A DNA stretch of 64,000 bases, from contig NZ_KB899546.1 of NCBI RefSeq assembly GCF_000378345.1, positions 499,523 through 563,522 on the forward strand. The letters run 5' to 3'. The first letter of the stretch is position 1; the number at the start of each line of letters is the position of its first letter. The position numbers and the translations under genes are program-made. A model generated the notes under the pieces. The model saw nothing but the letters and a program-made list of their open reading frames with translations, was not told the DNA's origin and made no database searches. Positions 1-8,787 of this stretch are shown piece by piece. The stretch is from Hirschia maritima DSM 19733. GTDB lineage: Bacteria; Pseudomonadota; Alphaproteobacteria; Caulobacterales; Hyphomonadaceae.

Positions 1-361
1 CACCGCCCCAAATAGGCACCCAACTAATTTCTTGATTGAAGAACTCATCGTTCAACGTCCCGACCCAATTTTCAATGTATTCGGCCATTTTGAAATGCTC
101 GGCTTTTAATTCTTCAAAATTTTCGAATAAATCCACGCCCATTTGTCCCACTTCAATTGGGTACACAGATTGTGAGAGCCTGTTTGTCCAGCGAATGTCG
201 GCCCATAAAATATGGTTCATTGTGGAATGAATGGATTTCCAAAAAGCTTTACGGTCAGCTTTGCGTTCTTCATCACCCATTTTGTCTAATGCATCATAGA
301 TTTTCTGTGTCATCCAAAGATTGTATTGCGCCATCTGTTGGTAATTTTTCGACAAACTCAT
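1..361 (-). CDS. DinB family protein, C-terminus cut by window edge
   Basis: An open minus-strand frame runs from an ATG at 361 off the left edge, giving about 120 residues without a stop. It opens MSLSKNYQQMAQYNLWMTQK and continues with an acidic/basic helix, then SIHSTMNHILWADIRWTNR. A helix with an alternating pattern followed by an x-H-T-M-N-H-I-L segment is typical of the DinB/YfiT four-helix bundle, whose histidines bind a divalent metal. Family members are thiol-dependent transferases or metal-binding proteins of unknown substrate. The enzymatic role cannot be fixed, because the second half with the remaining metal ligands lies outside the window. No operon partner is visible; the next gene is divergent. 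Confidence 0.8.
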   Translation of the reverse strand, partial: MSLSKNYQQMAQYNLWMTQKIYDALDKMGDEERKADRKAFWKSIHSTMNHILWADIRWTNRLSQSVYPIEVGQMGVDLFENFEELKAEHFKMAEYIENWVGTLNDEFFNQEISWVPIWGG

Positions 362-564
362 CTCTATCCCCATAACTATTTGGTTTTGTACTTCATTAGA
401 AGCACATGAAGTTAATCTCGCATTCAGAATGTGAGTTCAGGATATCAAGAATTTGATGAAAACCACGTAATATGACGCATTCACCATAATTATGACTCGA
501 TTGGTTGCAGTGTATGTGGTTACAAATGTAACACTAGATATGTCAAAAGCTTGGGAAGTCGATT

Positions 565-1818
565 GTGCGCATGAAATTTCAATCTCTCTTGGTTAGTGGA
601 ATTACGCTTTTAGGTTTATTGGGGCAGGGGGCTGTGCTCGCTCAAACTGAAATAGAAGAGGTGGAAATATCTGCCCCTTCGCTGGCACCAGAACCTGCAA
701 ATCTGATCGACACTTCCTATATCGATCAACGCGCTGAGAAGATGATGAAAGAAGCCCATATGGTCGGGTTTGCGTTAGCAATTGTCGATCGCGGTGAAAT
801 TTCTTTTCTTAAAGGATATGGGAAAACCTATCCGGGTGGTCCCGCTGTAGATAAAGACACAGTGTTTCGTTGGGCTTCTCTATCAAAAGGTGTCGCGGGA
901 ACTCTAGCAGGCATTTTGGAAGATAAAGGTGAGCTTGATCTCAGCAAGCCACTCTCCGATTTTGAAACAACACTACGCTTGCCAAAGGCAGGCTTATCCA
1001 AGCTAGATGTAGAAGATTTGTTGTCTCACCAATTAGGTATAGTTCCTAATGCTTATGATACACGTCTTGAAGATGGTGTTGACCCTAAGAAAATACGAAA
1101 AGACCTAGGGAAGCTAAATTACATTTGCACGCCAGGTGACTGCCATTCTTATCAGAATGTAGCATTTGACACGATCAGTGAAATTGTGACTGAGGTAACT
1201 GGTAAGAAATATCGGGATTTGGTTACTGAGCACATATTTTCACCACTAGGCATGAAGTCAGCTAGTCTAACTAGACAGGACTTGAAACGCACTGGAAATT
1301 GGGCACGTCCATTTGGGTATTCACGCGGATTATCAATGCTGCGCCCAGTAGAATTGAATGATAATTATTACAAAGTACCGGCAGCGGGCGGTATGAATTC
1401 TTCGATCGAGGATCTTGCTAAATACATGCAGGCTCAGATGGGGGTAAAACCTGACGTCATCTCAGAAACTGTTCTCGAAGACATCCATGCGCCGCGTACA
1501 GCGACTTGGAAAGAGCGCAATAGAATGAAGCGTCGGTCAAGCCATGTTACGCATGCGGACTATGCGCTGGGTTGGCGGGTGTATGATTATGCGGGCCGCA
1601 AGCTTGTTGGCCACCGAGGTGCGGTTAAGGGGTATCGCGCAATGATATTGTTCGATCCTGAGTTAGATACTGGTATTGCTGCGCTTTGGAACTCGTCTTC
1701 AGGTAAGCCTGTCGGGCTTCAATTTGAAGCTATGGATATGGCCTATGGCTTAGAACGTAACAATTGGATGAAACTTACATCAGATGAAAGCGATACCATT
1801 CGCGCTGGTGGGAATTAG
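565..1818 (+). CDS. Secreted serine hydrolase, beta-lactamase class C/penicillin-binding fold
   Basis: The 417-residue product begins with a Sec signal peptide (basic start, hydrophobic core, cleavage near AVLAQ at residue 27). It carries the three active-site elements of the PF00144 serine hydrolase family: S105-L-S-K108, the Y196-Q-N198 triad and H350-R-G352 in place of the KTG box. Such proteins are periplasmic D-amino-acid peptidases, esterases or beta-lactamase relatives; the substrate cannot be told from sequence. The listed start is a GTG at 565 with a GGGA about 8 nt upstream. An in-frame ATG two codons later at 571 is an equal alternative. The S41 protease gene follows after 33 nt on the same strand, so the two may be co-transcribed as an envelope peptidase pair. 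Confidence 0.88.
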   Translation: MRMKFQSLLVSGITLLGLLGQGAVLAQTEIEEVEISAPSLAPEPANLIDTSYIDQRAEKMMKEAHMVGFALAIVDRGEISFLKGYGKTYPGGPAVDKDTVFRWASLSKGVAGTLAGILEDKGELDLSKPLSDFETTLRLPKAGLSKLDVEDLLSHQLGIVPNAYDTRLEDGVDPKKIRKDLGKLNYICTPGDCHSYQNVAFDTISEIVTEVTGKKYRDLVTEHIFSPLGMKSASLTRQDLKRTGNWARPFGYSRGLSMLRPVELNDNYYKVPAAGGMNSSIEDLAKYMQAQMGVKPDVISETVLEDIHAPRTATWKERNRMKRRSSHVTHADYALGWRVYDYAGRKLVGHRGAVKGYRAMILFDPELDTGIAALWNSSSGKPVGLQFEAMDMAYGLERNNWMKLTSDESDTIRAGGN

Positions 1819-1851
1819 AATAATGCTTAGCAACAGTAAAAGGCGCAATTT

Positions 1852-3114
1852 ATGAATTTGCAAATTGTAAAAGTAATTGCGCTTATCGCTTTGTTTGTGT
1901 CGCTGTGTTTCCCGGCATGCGCTAAATCGCCTGAAACGTTAGTATCAAAAGAGGAATGGAAAGAAGATCTTTTGGTCTTTGAGCAGAAATTGCGAGAAAA
2001 CCACATAGACTTATTCCACTCGATCTCAGAAGAACACTTTGTATCAAAATTAAATGAGATTGCTGATGATTTTGTTGAGGATCAATTTCAAAAATCACTC
2101 ATTGATATGATGAGGCTGACTCGCCAAATCGGAGATGGTCATACTACTTTTCCGCTCTGGGGTTTAACTCAACAGCAATTACCGATTACGTTCTCTTTTA
2201 TAGACGGCGAATATTATGTGACCAGCGCAACAGGTCGTTATGAAAAGCTTTTGGGAAGTAAGTTAGTCGCTTTAAATTCAATACCTGTTTTAGATCTTGA
2301 AAACCAAATCGGTCAAATTGTGCCGTTTGTTGAAAATGAACATTCCAGGCGTGTGAGAACTGCGAGGGGTCTTTCAGATGAAGTGCTTTTACAAGGGCTT
2401 GGTATTGTAGGCAGGCATTCAAGTGAAGTCTCAATTGAATTGAAAAAGAGTGGAGCGATATTATCCCAAACTCTTGAATTGATGAGCAGAAAAGCTTTTG
2501 AAAGTTCAGAGAAAAAATCAATTGCCAATCGAAACACAAATGACTTTGAGACAGTTTTCAAGACAAATGAACGGTTATGGTTTGGTCAACATAAAACTGA
2601 CCCGACAATTTTGATCAATTTTGGACGTTATCCTAATTATGATGAAGCTCATTTACTGGGAAATGCACTTATAGAGCATATTCGAGAGCAGGGCACACAA
2701 ACTATCATTATTGACTTGCGCGATAATTATGGGGGCGATTTTTTTCTAGGGCTTCTTTTGGCTTCCTATCTAAACCTTGCTGATAGTGTAGATTGGAGAA
2801 ATGGTGTTTTCGTTTTAACAAATGGAAAAACTTTTTCCGCTGCAATGTCTAACACCTCTCAATTCAAAGAGATTTTGAATGCGCGCGTCGTTGGTGGAGC
2901 TACAGGTGCAGCACCCTGCGGTTACCAAGACATGGGTAGTTTCGTGTTGCCTCATTCGAAGCTAGAAGTAACTTATTCCAAACGAAAATTCTGTTTCGAG
3001 CAATCTAAAACGGATGCAATAGAGCCAGACTTTCCAATCGAAGTTAGTATTGACGATTATTTGAAATCTAAAGATGCAGCGCTCGAATGGGTCCTTTCTT
3101 ACACTTCAGAATAA
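1852..3114 (+). CDS. S41 family (tail-specific type) peptidase
   Basis: The 420-residue protein has a hydrophobic N-terminus ending CFPACAKS, a signal peptide with a possible weak lipobox at C23. The C-terminal half matches the S41 protease core: a strand IIIDLRDNYGG (around residue 283), then VFVLTNGKTFSAAM, in which S329 is the expected nucleophile. S41 proteases cleave C-termini of exported proteins or process periplasmic substrates. No clear PDZ domain is visible; the N-terminal 200 residues look like the helical/tricorn-core-associated region of stand-alone S41 proteins. It lies directly downstream of the serine hydrolase gene. A convergent Rid gene ends 12 nt past the stop, with no obvious terminator between them. 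Confidence 0.88.
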   Translation: MNLQIVKVIALIALFVSLCFPACAKSPETLVSKEEWKEDLLVFEQKLRENHIDLFHSISEEHFVSKLNEIADDFVEDQFQKSLIDMMRLTRQIGDGHTTFPLWGLTQQQLPITFSFIDGEYYVTSATGRYEKLLGSKLVALNSIPVLDLENQIGQIVPFVENEHSRRVRTARGLSDEVLLQGLGIVGRHSSEVSIELKKSGAILSQTLELMSRKAFESSEKKSIANRNTNDFETVFKTNERLWFGQHKTDPTILINFGRYPNYDEAHLLGNALIEHIREQGTQTIIIDLRDNYGGDFFLGLLLASYLNLADSVDWRNGVFVLTNGKTFSAAMSNTSQFKEILNARVVGGATGAAPCGYQDMGSFVLPHSKLEVTYSKRKFCFEQSKTDAIEPDFPIEVSIDDYLKSKDAALEWVLSYTSE

Positions 3115-3126
3115 GTGGTCTAAAAA

Positions 3127-3522
3127 CTACTTTGCCCTAGCAGCAACAACGTCAATTTCTACAAACCAGTTTTCGTCCACCAGTCGACTTACATAGACGG
3201 CGGTTGAAGCGGGGCGGTGGTCTCCAAGGTATTTTAAACGGGCTTTGCGGACGTCAGCTCCGCTATAACCATCGACCATAAAGGTTGTAAGTTTTACGAT
3301 ATTGGAGGCTGTCATGTTGTGTGCTTCTAAAAGTGAAACAATGTTTGCAAACACTATTTCTGCCCGCTCTCCAATAGTTGAAGGGCAATATCCATCTCTG
3401 GCGACACCTAATTGTCCAGAAAAATAGAATAATTCAGAGCCTTCAGCTACCTTCGCTGTGTGACTGTACAATCCAAGTGGACTTACAACAGATTCAGGAT
3501 TGTGAAATTGAATGTTTGTCAT
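3127..3522 (-). CDS. RidA/YjgF family protein lacking the catalytic arginine
   Basis: The 131-residue protein fits the usual Rid length and fold (…FYFSGQLGV…, …NIVKLTTFMVD…, …VEIDVVAARAK). In classical RidA enamine/imine deaminases a PARSxV motif supplies the arginine that binds the substrate carboxylate. Here the matching stretch is R-P-A-S-T-A-V, with Ser106 where that arginine should be. This places the protein in a Rid subfamily without demonstrated imine deaminase activity, so a hydrolase or binding role on another substrate is possible. The gene sits 25 nt downstream of the ABC exporter stop region on the same strand, but no functional link is evident. Confidence 0.88.
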   Translation of the reverse strand: MTNIQFHNPESVVSPLGLYSHTAKVAEGSELFYFSGQLGVARDGYCPSTIGERAEIVFANIVSLLEAHNMTASNIVKLTTFMVDGYSGADVRKARLKYLGDHRPASTAVYVSRLVDENWFVEIDVVAARAK

Positions 3523-3547
3523 TGTTTCAATCTTTTAAATTGCCGAA

Positions 3548-5374
3548 CTAGTTGCCGTTAAACTGAAGTTCTGCAAGGTGTGCATAGATGCCACCTTGTT
3601 TGATAAGGCTTTCATGGTCGCCTTCTTCGGCGACGCTGCCTTTATCCATTACGACAATCCTGTCTGCGCGGCGCACCGTTGCGAGGCGGTGGGCGATTAC
3701 TATGGTAGTTCGGTCATCTGAAGCTTTATCAAGTGCAGATTGAACTAGGCGCTCGTTTTCAGCGTCCAATGCACTTGTTGCTTCATCCAGCAACATGACG
3801 GGTGCATTGCGTACCAAAGCGCGAGCAATGGCGACACGTTGGCGTTCACCTCCTGAGAGGTTTTTCCCGCGTCCACCAAGTTCTGCATCCAATCCTTGTT
3901 TCTTTTGGAGAAAGCGCCATGCCTCAGCAGCTTCTAAAGCTGCAATTGCCTCTTCATTCGTGGCATCGGGAGCAGCAAACCTAATATTGTCTGCGGCTGA
4001 CCCAGAGAATAGGGCTGCCTCTTGTGGGACATAGCCAAATTGCGCACGCCAGTCTTGTGGCTTAACAGCACGTGCATCCATCCCGTCGAGCAGGATTGCG
4101 CCGGCTGTTGGATCGTAAAAACGTAATAACATGCGAAAGACAGTGGATTTACCTGCACCTGATGGCCCAACAAGAGCGACTGTTTCTCCAGCTTTGATAT
4201 TGAGATCAAATTTGTCGAGTGCAGCTGCCTCAGTCTCTGTAGGATAAGAGAAAGATACATTGTCAAACCGTACAGCTCCAGTTGTAGGTGAAGGCATTTG
4301 TTTAGGTTTTAAAGGTGCGCGAATATCGGGTTCTTCATTGAGGATTTCAGAGCAGCGTTGGATTGCACCAGATGTTCGCATAGCAGCGTTAAATACGTCG
4401 GCGATCATACCGAAGCCAGACACGCCAGAGAGTGCATACATGGCGAACTGTGCAAGCTCACCAGATGTCATGCGGCCAGCGAGAACTTCTTGAATGGCGA
4501 GCCAAGCCATGAAGGCTATACCGACAAATAATGCAAATATTATTGAAGCCGACATGAGTGTCTGGGCACCTATGCGGCGGCGAGCTGCTTGAAAGGCGGT
4601 TTCACAGGCCTGACGGAAGCGATCCGCGCGCGTGGCTTCTTGTCCATAGGCTTGTACAAGTTCAATGGCCTCAAGGCTCTCAGAAGCCTCTCCGGCGGCA
4701 TCCGCTATGCGGTCTTGTACTGCCGTAGAAAGTTTTCTGACGCGAGTACCAATGACAAACATGGGGATCATGACAAGAGGCACGGCAATAAACATAACGC
4801 CGGTTAGTCGCCAGTTAAGGAAGAACATCATGATCAACGCACCGATAAGCGAGAGGGTGTTGCGTAGGAATATTGATGCTGATGAGCCAAGGAAGCTTTC
4901 TATCAACGTGACGTCAGCCGTCAGACGAGAGACTGCTTCACCTGATCTGAGGCTGGAATAATAGCCTAATGATAGGTTGATGAGTTTTTTGTATACGTCG
5001 GATCTCAGATCGGCAGCAGCCCGTTCTCCCAGAAGTGACATAAAATAAAAGCGCGCTGACGTAATAACGGTCATCAGTACAACAACGAGTACAAATGTTA
5101 TAAATCCCTGATTAATTGCAGGAATGTCGTTATTGGCTAAACCGTTGTCCACGATATCGCGCAGAACAACGGGCAGATATAAGGTTATCGCGACACCGGC
5201 GAGCAACAGGATAATGGCTGGCCAAAATATTAATCCACGACGTGCCACATAAGGCCATAAGTCCAAAAGCGGACGCATTTTACGGCTGGTTGGGCGATCG
5301 GGAAGTGCAGCGCTACCGCGCTTTTGGGTTCCTGCTTTACGATCTAAATCGGCTTGAGATTGTTGTTCTGCCAT
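3548..5374 (-). CDS. ABC exporter, fused permease and ATPase (MsbA/LmrA type)
   Basis: This 608-residue half-transporter has six membrane spans at roughly residues 45-315, followed by a nucleotide-binding domain. The motifs are intact: Walker A G403-P-S-G-A-G-K-S-T411, signature LSGGE at 506-510, Walker B MLLDE at 527-531 and H-loop His562. The architecture is that of type IV exporters such as MsbA, which work as homodimers to move lipids or hydrophobic compounds across the inner membrane. The substrate cannot be deduced. A polar, charged N-terminal tail of about 35 residues precedes the first span. The upstream neighbour rpmE is divergent. Confidence 0.92.
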   Translation of the reverse strand: MAEQQSQADLDRKAGTQKRGSAALPDRPTSRKMRPLLDLWPYVARRGLIFWPAIILLLAGVAITLYLPVVLRDIVDNGLANNDIPAINQGFITFVLVVVLMTVITSARFYFMSLLGERAAADLRSDVYKKLINLSLGYYSSLRSGEAVSRLTADVTLIESFLGSSASIFLRNTLSLIGALIMMFFLNWRLTGVMFIAVPLVMIPMFVIGTRVRKLSTAVQDRIADAAGEASESLEAIELVQAYGQEATRADRFRQACETAFQAARRRIGAQTLMSASIIFALFVGIAFMAWLAIQEVLAGRMTSGELAQFAMYALSGVSGFGMIADVFNAAMRTSGAIQRCSEILNEEPDIRAPLKPKQMPSPTTGAVRFDNVSFSYPTETEAAALDKFDLNIKAGETVALVGPSGAGKSTVFRMLLRFYDPTAGAILLDGMDARAVKPQDWRAQFGYVPQEAALFSGSAADNIRFAAPDATNEEAIAALEAAEAWRFLQKKQGLDAELGGRGKNLSGGERQRVAIARALVRNAPVMLLDEATSALDAENERLVQSALDKASDDRTTIVIAHRLATVRRADRIVVMDKGSVAEEGDHESLIKQGGIYAHLAELQFNGN

Positions 5375-5485
5375 AATTTATTCTGCTTAAATCCCAGTTT
5401 GGGGTTGCTAAAATCTGTTATATCCGGTAAGCGCGCTGCTTCGATTTAAAAACTTATGACCAAGGCGTTTAAGGGCCACGTACTG

Positions 5486-5713
5486 ATGAAACAAGACGTA
5501 CATCCAGACTATCACTTCATCACTGTCAAGATGACTGATGGAACTTCTTACAAAACTCGTTCAACAATGGGTAAAGAAGGCGATACTCTGCAATTGGATA
5601 TTGACCCTAAGACACACCCAGCATGGACTGGTGGAAACCAACACATGATGGACCGTGCAGGTCGTGTATCTCGTTTCAACGACAAATTCTCTGGTTTCAT
5701 GAAGAAGAAATAG
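5486..5713 (+). CDS. rpmE: 50S ribosomal protein bL31
   Basis: The 75-residue product starts [19 protein letters not shown], the classic bL31 N-terminus, and continues with the conserved [14 protein letters not shown] and RVSRFNDKF segments. It has no zinc-binding cysteines, so it is a C-minus type L31. A longer frame opens ten codons upstream at 5456. I chose the ATG at 5486 because it matches the family start and follows an AAGGG ribosome binding site at 5471-5475. A strong bidirectional terminator separates it from the convergent rcdA gene. The rpmE-rcdA neighbourhood also resembles what is known from Caulobacter. Confidence 0.95.
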   Translation: MKQDVHPDYHFITVKMTDGTSYKTRSTMGKEGDTLQLDIDPKTHPAWTGGNQHMMDRAGRVSRFNDKFSGFMKKK

Positions 5714-5765
5714 GGCTTAAGTGCTTTATTTTCCAGACTGAATTTTGTTTGAGAAAAATATTCAT

Positions 5766-5802
5766 AAAAAAAACCGCTTCGTTTATCGAAGCGGTTTTTT
5801 TT
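5766..5802. terminator. Bidirectional rho-independent terminator between rpmE and rcdA
   Basis: CCGCTTCG (5774-5781) pairs perfectly with CGAAGCGG (5787-5794) around a TTTAT loop. The stem is flanked by eight A residues upstream and eight T residues downstream, so it can end transcripts from both convergent genes. Confidence 0.93.
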
Positions 5803-5823
5803 GTGTCTGAATTCTTTATGGTT

Positions 5824-6366
5824 TTATTTGTTGTCACGCCATATTGAAAGTGGATCAAAAGCACCGCTTTCGGCAACATCTTGAAGACGTTCAAGTTGAC
5901 TCATAACAGGGTTGTCTGTTGGTGTTTCTTCATCAGCAAAGAGAGTGTCGTCCAGGCGCCAGACGCGTTCATACAAGGCGCGTGAGCGAACCACTAGGTC
6001 AAGCAATGTCTCTGGTAAGTGTTGAACAGCCGAAAGCTCGCGTAACTCGCCAGGAGGAGATAAACGAAACTTATCTTCACCCGCTTCATTGGCAGTCATG
6101 TCGCCTTCACGTACAGCGCGTTGCACAACTAGCCAACTAGCAGATTGCATGAGGCGTGTTGTAACTTCCATGCTCTCAGCTGCGTAAACTAATGCTTCTT
6201 CACGATCTAGCTGACGGCTTTGTTGACGGCCAGGGCCATCAAGATAAGCAGCAGCTTCTTCTACTAGAGCCATACCATCTTTGAAAAGACGGTCGAAGAC
6301 TTCAGAAGAAGCAAATTCAGATACGCGATTTTTCCAGTCGTCACCGACCAAGGAAACAGATTTCAT
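5824..6366 (-). CDS. rcdA: RcdA, regulator of CtrA degradation (DUF1465)
   Basis: The 180-residue protein carries the DUF1465/RcdA core: F-K-D-G-M-A-L-V-E-E-A-A-A-Y-L-D-G-P-G-R near residue 29, then RLMQSASWLVVQRAV (around residue 91) and LVVRSRALYERV near the C-terminus. In Caulobacter, RcdA is an adaptor that works with CpdR and PopA to deliver CtrA and other substrates to the ClpXP protease at the cell pole. The variable, charged C-terminal tail is also typical. Its position next to rpmE and the small DUF1192 gene supports orthology. Regulation is not evident, although an imperfect palindrome lies upstream at 6466-6485. Confidence 0.92.
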   Translation of the reverse strand: MKSVSLVGDDWKNRVSEFASSEVFDRLFKDGMALVEEAAAYLDGPGRQQSRQLDREEALVYAAESMEVTTRLMQSASWLVVQRAVREGDMTANEAGEDKFRLSPPGELRELSAVQHLPETLLDLVVRSRALYERVWRLDDTLFADEETPTDNPVMSQLERLQDVAESGAFDPLSIWRDNK

Positions 6367-6539
6367 TCAGACACCCAATACTTGTTTGGACCTCGGATAC
6401 CTATTTACGTATACTTGTTAGCTGTACACTGCAAATGGATAGGACCTCAAATTACCATAACATAGAGAGTCTTATCTAAGTCTCTACATGATAGAGGAAT
6501 ATGCAGAAGATGGGCCAATATCTGTGTTTTATGACGGTT

Positions 6540-6710
6540 TTATTGGCCAAAAATGTTGTCAGCGGCGTTTTTTGCTGATTTTTTCTTCTCAATTTCGGCT
6601 TCGCATCGCTTTATTTCTTCTCTGAGCGTTTCAATTTGGGAAGCCAGCTCTTCTAGGGACATGTCCTCCAGTGCCCGTTGCGGTTTAATGCGTGGCTCTT
6701 CTTCAAACAT
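6540..6710 (-). CDS. DUF1192 family small coiled-coil protein
   Basis: This 56-codon gene reads MFEEEPRIKPQRALEDMSLE and continues with ELASQIETLREEIKRCEAEI, EKKKSAKNAADNIFGQ. The pattern (acidic start, then SLEEL-type motif, a leucine/isoleucine heptad helix and a terminal K-x-S-A-x-x-A-A-D-x-x-F) is that of DUF1192, a small alphaproteobacterial family of unknown function that often lies beside rcdA. The ATG at 6708-6710 and TAA at 6540-6542 give the family length. The single Cys in the helix is unusual only in passing. The quinone oxidoreductase gene upstream is divergent. Confidence 0.85.
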   Translation of the reverse strand: MFEEEPRIKPQRALEDMSLEELASQIETLREEIKRCEAEIEKKKSAKNAADNIFGQ

Positions 6711-6836
6711 GGTGTCTTCCTTTAGTCCAAAACGATTTCGCCGGGCAGAATATCGGTTTTCAGGTCTATCGTGAAGCTCTGCGGGTGGTTAATCTGGTTT
6801 ACACTCAAGAAGAAACAAGAATACAGGGACGAGAAT

Positions 6837-7826
6837 ATGAGCCAAAAAGCAGATGAAACAGGCATGATGAAAGCAATTTTGGCAAAGGGCGATGCGCCTC
6901 TGGAATGGTGTGATGTTCCAAAGCCAGTTCCAAAAGCTAAAGAAGTGCTCATAAAAGTTGCTGCGGCAGGATTGAACCGGGCCGATATTCTCCAGCGTAA
7001 AGGTATGTATCCACCGCCTGAAGGTGCATCTGATATTATGGGACTTGAAGTGTCAGGCTACGTTGAAGCCGTAGGCTCCGATGTTGAAAACTGGCGAGTA
7101 GGGCAACAAGTATGCGCACTTTTACCTGCGGGTGGATATGCTGAATATGCAATCGCTCACCAAGGAAGTGTAATGCCGATTCCTGATGGTGTTTCTCTTC
7201 ACGAAGCAGCCTTGCTTCCTGAGGCAGTAATGACTGTCTGGGCAAATGTGTTTGATATGGCAGTTCTTCATCCGGGTGAAACCTTATTTGTGCAAGGCGG
7301 AGCATCAGGAATTGGGACGACTGCCATTCAGATGGCTACGGCTTTGGGAGCGAAGGTCTACGTGACAGCTGGTAGTGATGAGAAATGCAAGGCCTGTATC
7401 GAATTAGGAGCAGAAGGGGCATTTAACTACAAGACAACTGATTTTGAAGAAGAATTGAAAGCTGTCGGCGGTGCAGATGTGGTTTTGGACATGGTGGGCG
7501 GGGACTATTTGCCCAAGCATATAAATGCATCGAAGTTTGGAGCAAGAATTTTGCATATTGCTGTGCAGGGTGGGTTAAAGGCTGAAGTTAATCTCCTCAA
7601 AGTGATGATGAAGCGGCTGACAATTACAGGTTCAACCCTAAGAGGGCGCAACGATCTTGATAAGATGCATCTTGCGGATATGGCTGTTAAAGAGGTGTGG
7701 CCATGGGTGGCTAGCGGGCAATTGAGACCGGTTGTGGATTCGAGTTTTGCTATGAAAGATGCTGAAAAAGCCCATGAACGTTTAACGAGTGGGCTGCATG
7801 TTGGAAAAATAGTATTGACCCTATAA
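6837..7826 (+). CDS. NAD(P)H-quinone oxidoreductase, PIG3-type (zinc-free MDR)
   Basis: The 329-residue enzyme belongs to the medium-chain dehydrogenase/reductase superfamily, quinone oxidoreductase branch. It has the GroES-like N-terminal half (AAAGLNRADILQRKGMYPPP, which is diagnostic of PIG3/TP53I3-type proteins) and a Rossmann domain with the nucleotide-binding stretch GGASGIGTTAIQMA. Catalytic zinc cysteines are absent, as expected for NADPH-dependent quinone reductases. The frame is open further upstream from 6771, but the ATG at 6837 follows an AGGGACGAG ribosome binding site and matches the family start. It is divergent from the DUF1192 gene. Confidence 0.9.
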   Translation: MSQKADETGMMKAILAKGDAPLEWCDVPKPVPKAKEVLIKVAAAGLNRADILQRKGMYPPPEGASDIMGLEVSGYVEAVGSDVENWRVGQQVCALLPAGGYAEYAIAHQGSVMPIPDGVSLHEAALLPEAVMTVWANVFDMAVLHPGETLFVQGGASGIGTTAIQMATALGAKVYVTAGSDEKCKACIELGAEGAFNYKTTDFEEELKAVGGADVVLDMVGGDYLPKHINASKFGARILHIAVQGGLKAEVNLLKVMMKRLTITGSTLRGRNDLDKMHLADMAVKEVWPWVASGQLRPVVDSSFAMKDAEKAHERLTSGLHVGKIVLTL

Positions 7827-7929
7827 ATTCTATTCGTGAAATTGTTCCGTCTAGGGAATTCACAAATCGCACAAATAAGCCTATACTAAACCTAACTAAC
7901 GTTTTGTCTCACCCTGTGTGAGCGCAAAT

Positions 7930-7951
7930 CGCCCGGCCCAAGTGCCGGGCG
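7930..7951 (+). promoter_or_regulatory. GC-rich hairpin just ahead of trcR
   Basis: CGCCCGGC (7930-7937) pairs perfectly with GCCGGGCG (7944-7951) around CCAAGT. It is followed by AAATTGTTTT and then, only 10 nt past the stem, by the GGAG ribosome binding site of trcR at 7962-7965. It could be a weak terminator of the quinone oxidoreductase transcript. If trcR starts from the TATACT-like box near 7883, it would instead be a leader hairpin controlling trcR expression. Confidence 0.6.
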
Positions 7952-7972
7952 AAATTGTTTTGGAGACAATGA

Positions 7973-8701
7973 ATGGCCAATATTCTAATGCCTAAAGCGA
8001 CAGCGGTTTGGCTTGTCGACAATACTGCACTGACGTTTGATCAGATTGCAGATTTCTGTGAACTACACCGCCTTGAAGTTAAAGGTATCGCAGACGGTGA
8101 AGTTGCTGAACACATGCGAGGCGTGGATCCTGTGTCACGTGGTGAGCTGACGCGCGATGAAATTTCTCGTGGTGAAGCAGACCCTAAACACATGCTGAAG
8201 CCGGCCTCACCAAAGTTCGACAAGGTTGTTGCTCCGCCTAAACGTAAGGGTGCTCGTTATACACCTGTGTCGCGTCGTAGTGATCGTCCTGATGCGATTA
8301 GCTGGTTCTTGCGTCACCACCCAGAGATTTCCGATGCTCAAATTTCCAAGATTATCGGTACAACGAAAAACACTATCGAAGCTATTCGTACGCGTTCACA
8401 CTGGAACACTGAAAACCTAAAACCAGTGGACCCTGTGACGCTCGGCCTGTGTACTCAACTTGAATTGGATGCACTGGTAGCCAAAACATCTGCCAAGCGT
8501 CAGAAAATGGAAGAAAACAGCGAGATCGGTTCTGTGGAGGCAGGTATCGATATGCTGAAGACAAATGAAGATGGTGGAATCTCGCCATCAGATCCATTTG
8601 CAAACTTTGGGTCTAGACCATCCGAGTCTAAACCAGCAGCGGATGAGCCAAATGTTGATGATGTTTTCGCCAACTTTGGAAAATCATCCAGCGACGACTA
8701 A
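7973..8701 (+). CDS. trcR: Cell-cycle transcriptional regulator TrcR (DUF1013)
   Basis: The 242-residue protein begins MANILMPKATAVWLVDNTAL. It contains a helix-turn-helix-like segment (SDAQISKIIGTTKNTIEAIR, from about residue 120) inside the highly conserved DUF1013 core DAISWFLRHHPEISDAQISK. This family, named TrcR, is widespread in Alphaproteobacteria and linked to cell-cycle transcription including CtrA and CcrM regulation in some lineages. The first about 180 residues are conserved, and the C-terminal tail is acidic, low in complexity and holds a duplicated FANFG motif (residues about 209 and 232). The start is supported by GGAG 7 nt upstream. A strong terminator follows. Confidence 0.92.
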   Translation: MANILMPKATAVWLVDNTALTFDQIADFCELHRLEVKGIADGEVAEHMRGVDPVSRGELTRDEISRGEADPKHMLKPASPKFDKVVAPPKRKGARYTPVSRRSDRPDAISWFLRHHPEISDAQISKIIGTTKNTIEAIRTRSHWNTENLKPVDPVTLGLCTQLELDALVAKTSAKRQKMEENSEIGSVEAGIDMLKTNEDGGISPSDPFANFGSRPSESKPAADEPNVDDVFANFGKSSSDD

Positions 8702-8724
8702 AATTCTTAGATGTTCAATTATTG

Positions 8725-8758
8725 AAGGCGGCGAACTAAAGTGTTTGTCGCCTTTTTT
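8725..8758 (+). terminator. Rho-independent terminator of trcR
   Basis: The arm from 8725 (AAGGCGGCGAAC) pairs with the arm ending 8754 (GTTTGTCGCCTT) over 12 positions with three G-T wobbles, and the loop is TAAAGT. A run of T residues (8753-8758) follows on the plus strand. Confidence 0.88.
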
Positions 8759-8787
8759 GTAACTGGAACTGAGTGATCCAGTCGTAA

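Noticed and set aside
36-375. Two plus-strand frames at the left edge
   Set aside because: They are antisense shadows of the minus-strand DinB gene, whose conserved motifs are clear.
6553-6952. Frames on both strands around 6.6-6.9 kb
   Set aside because: They overlap the DUF1192 gene and the start of the quinone oxidoreductase in other frames and have no recognisable motifs.
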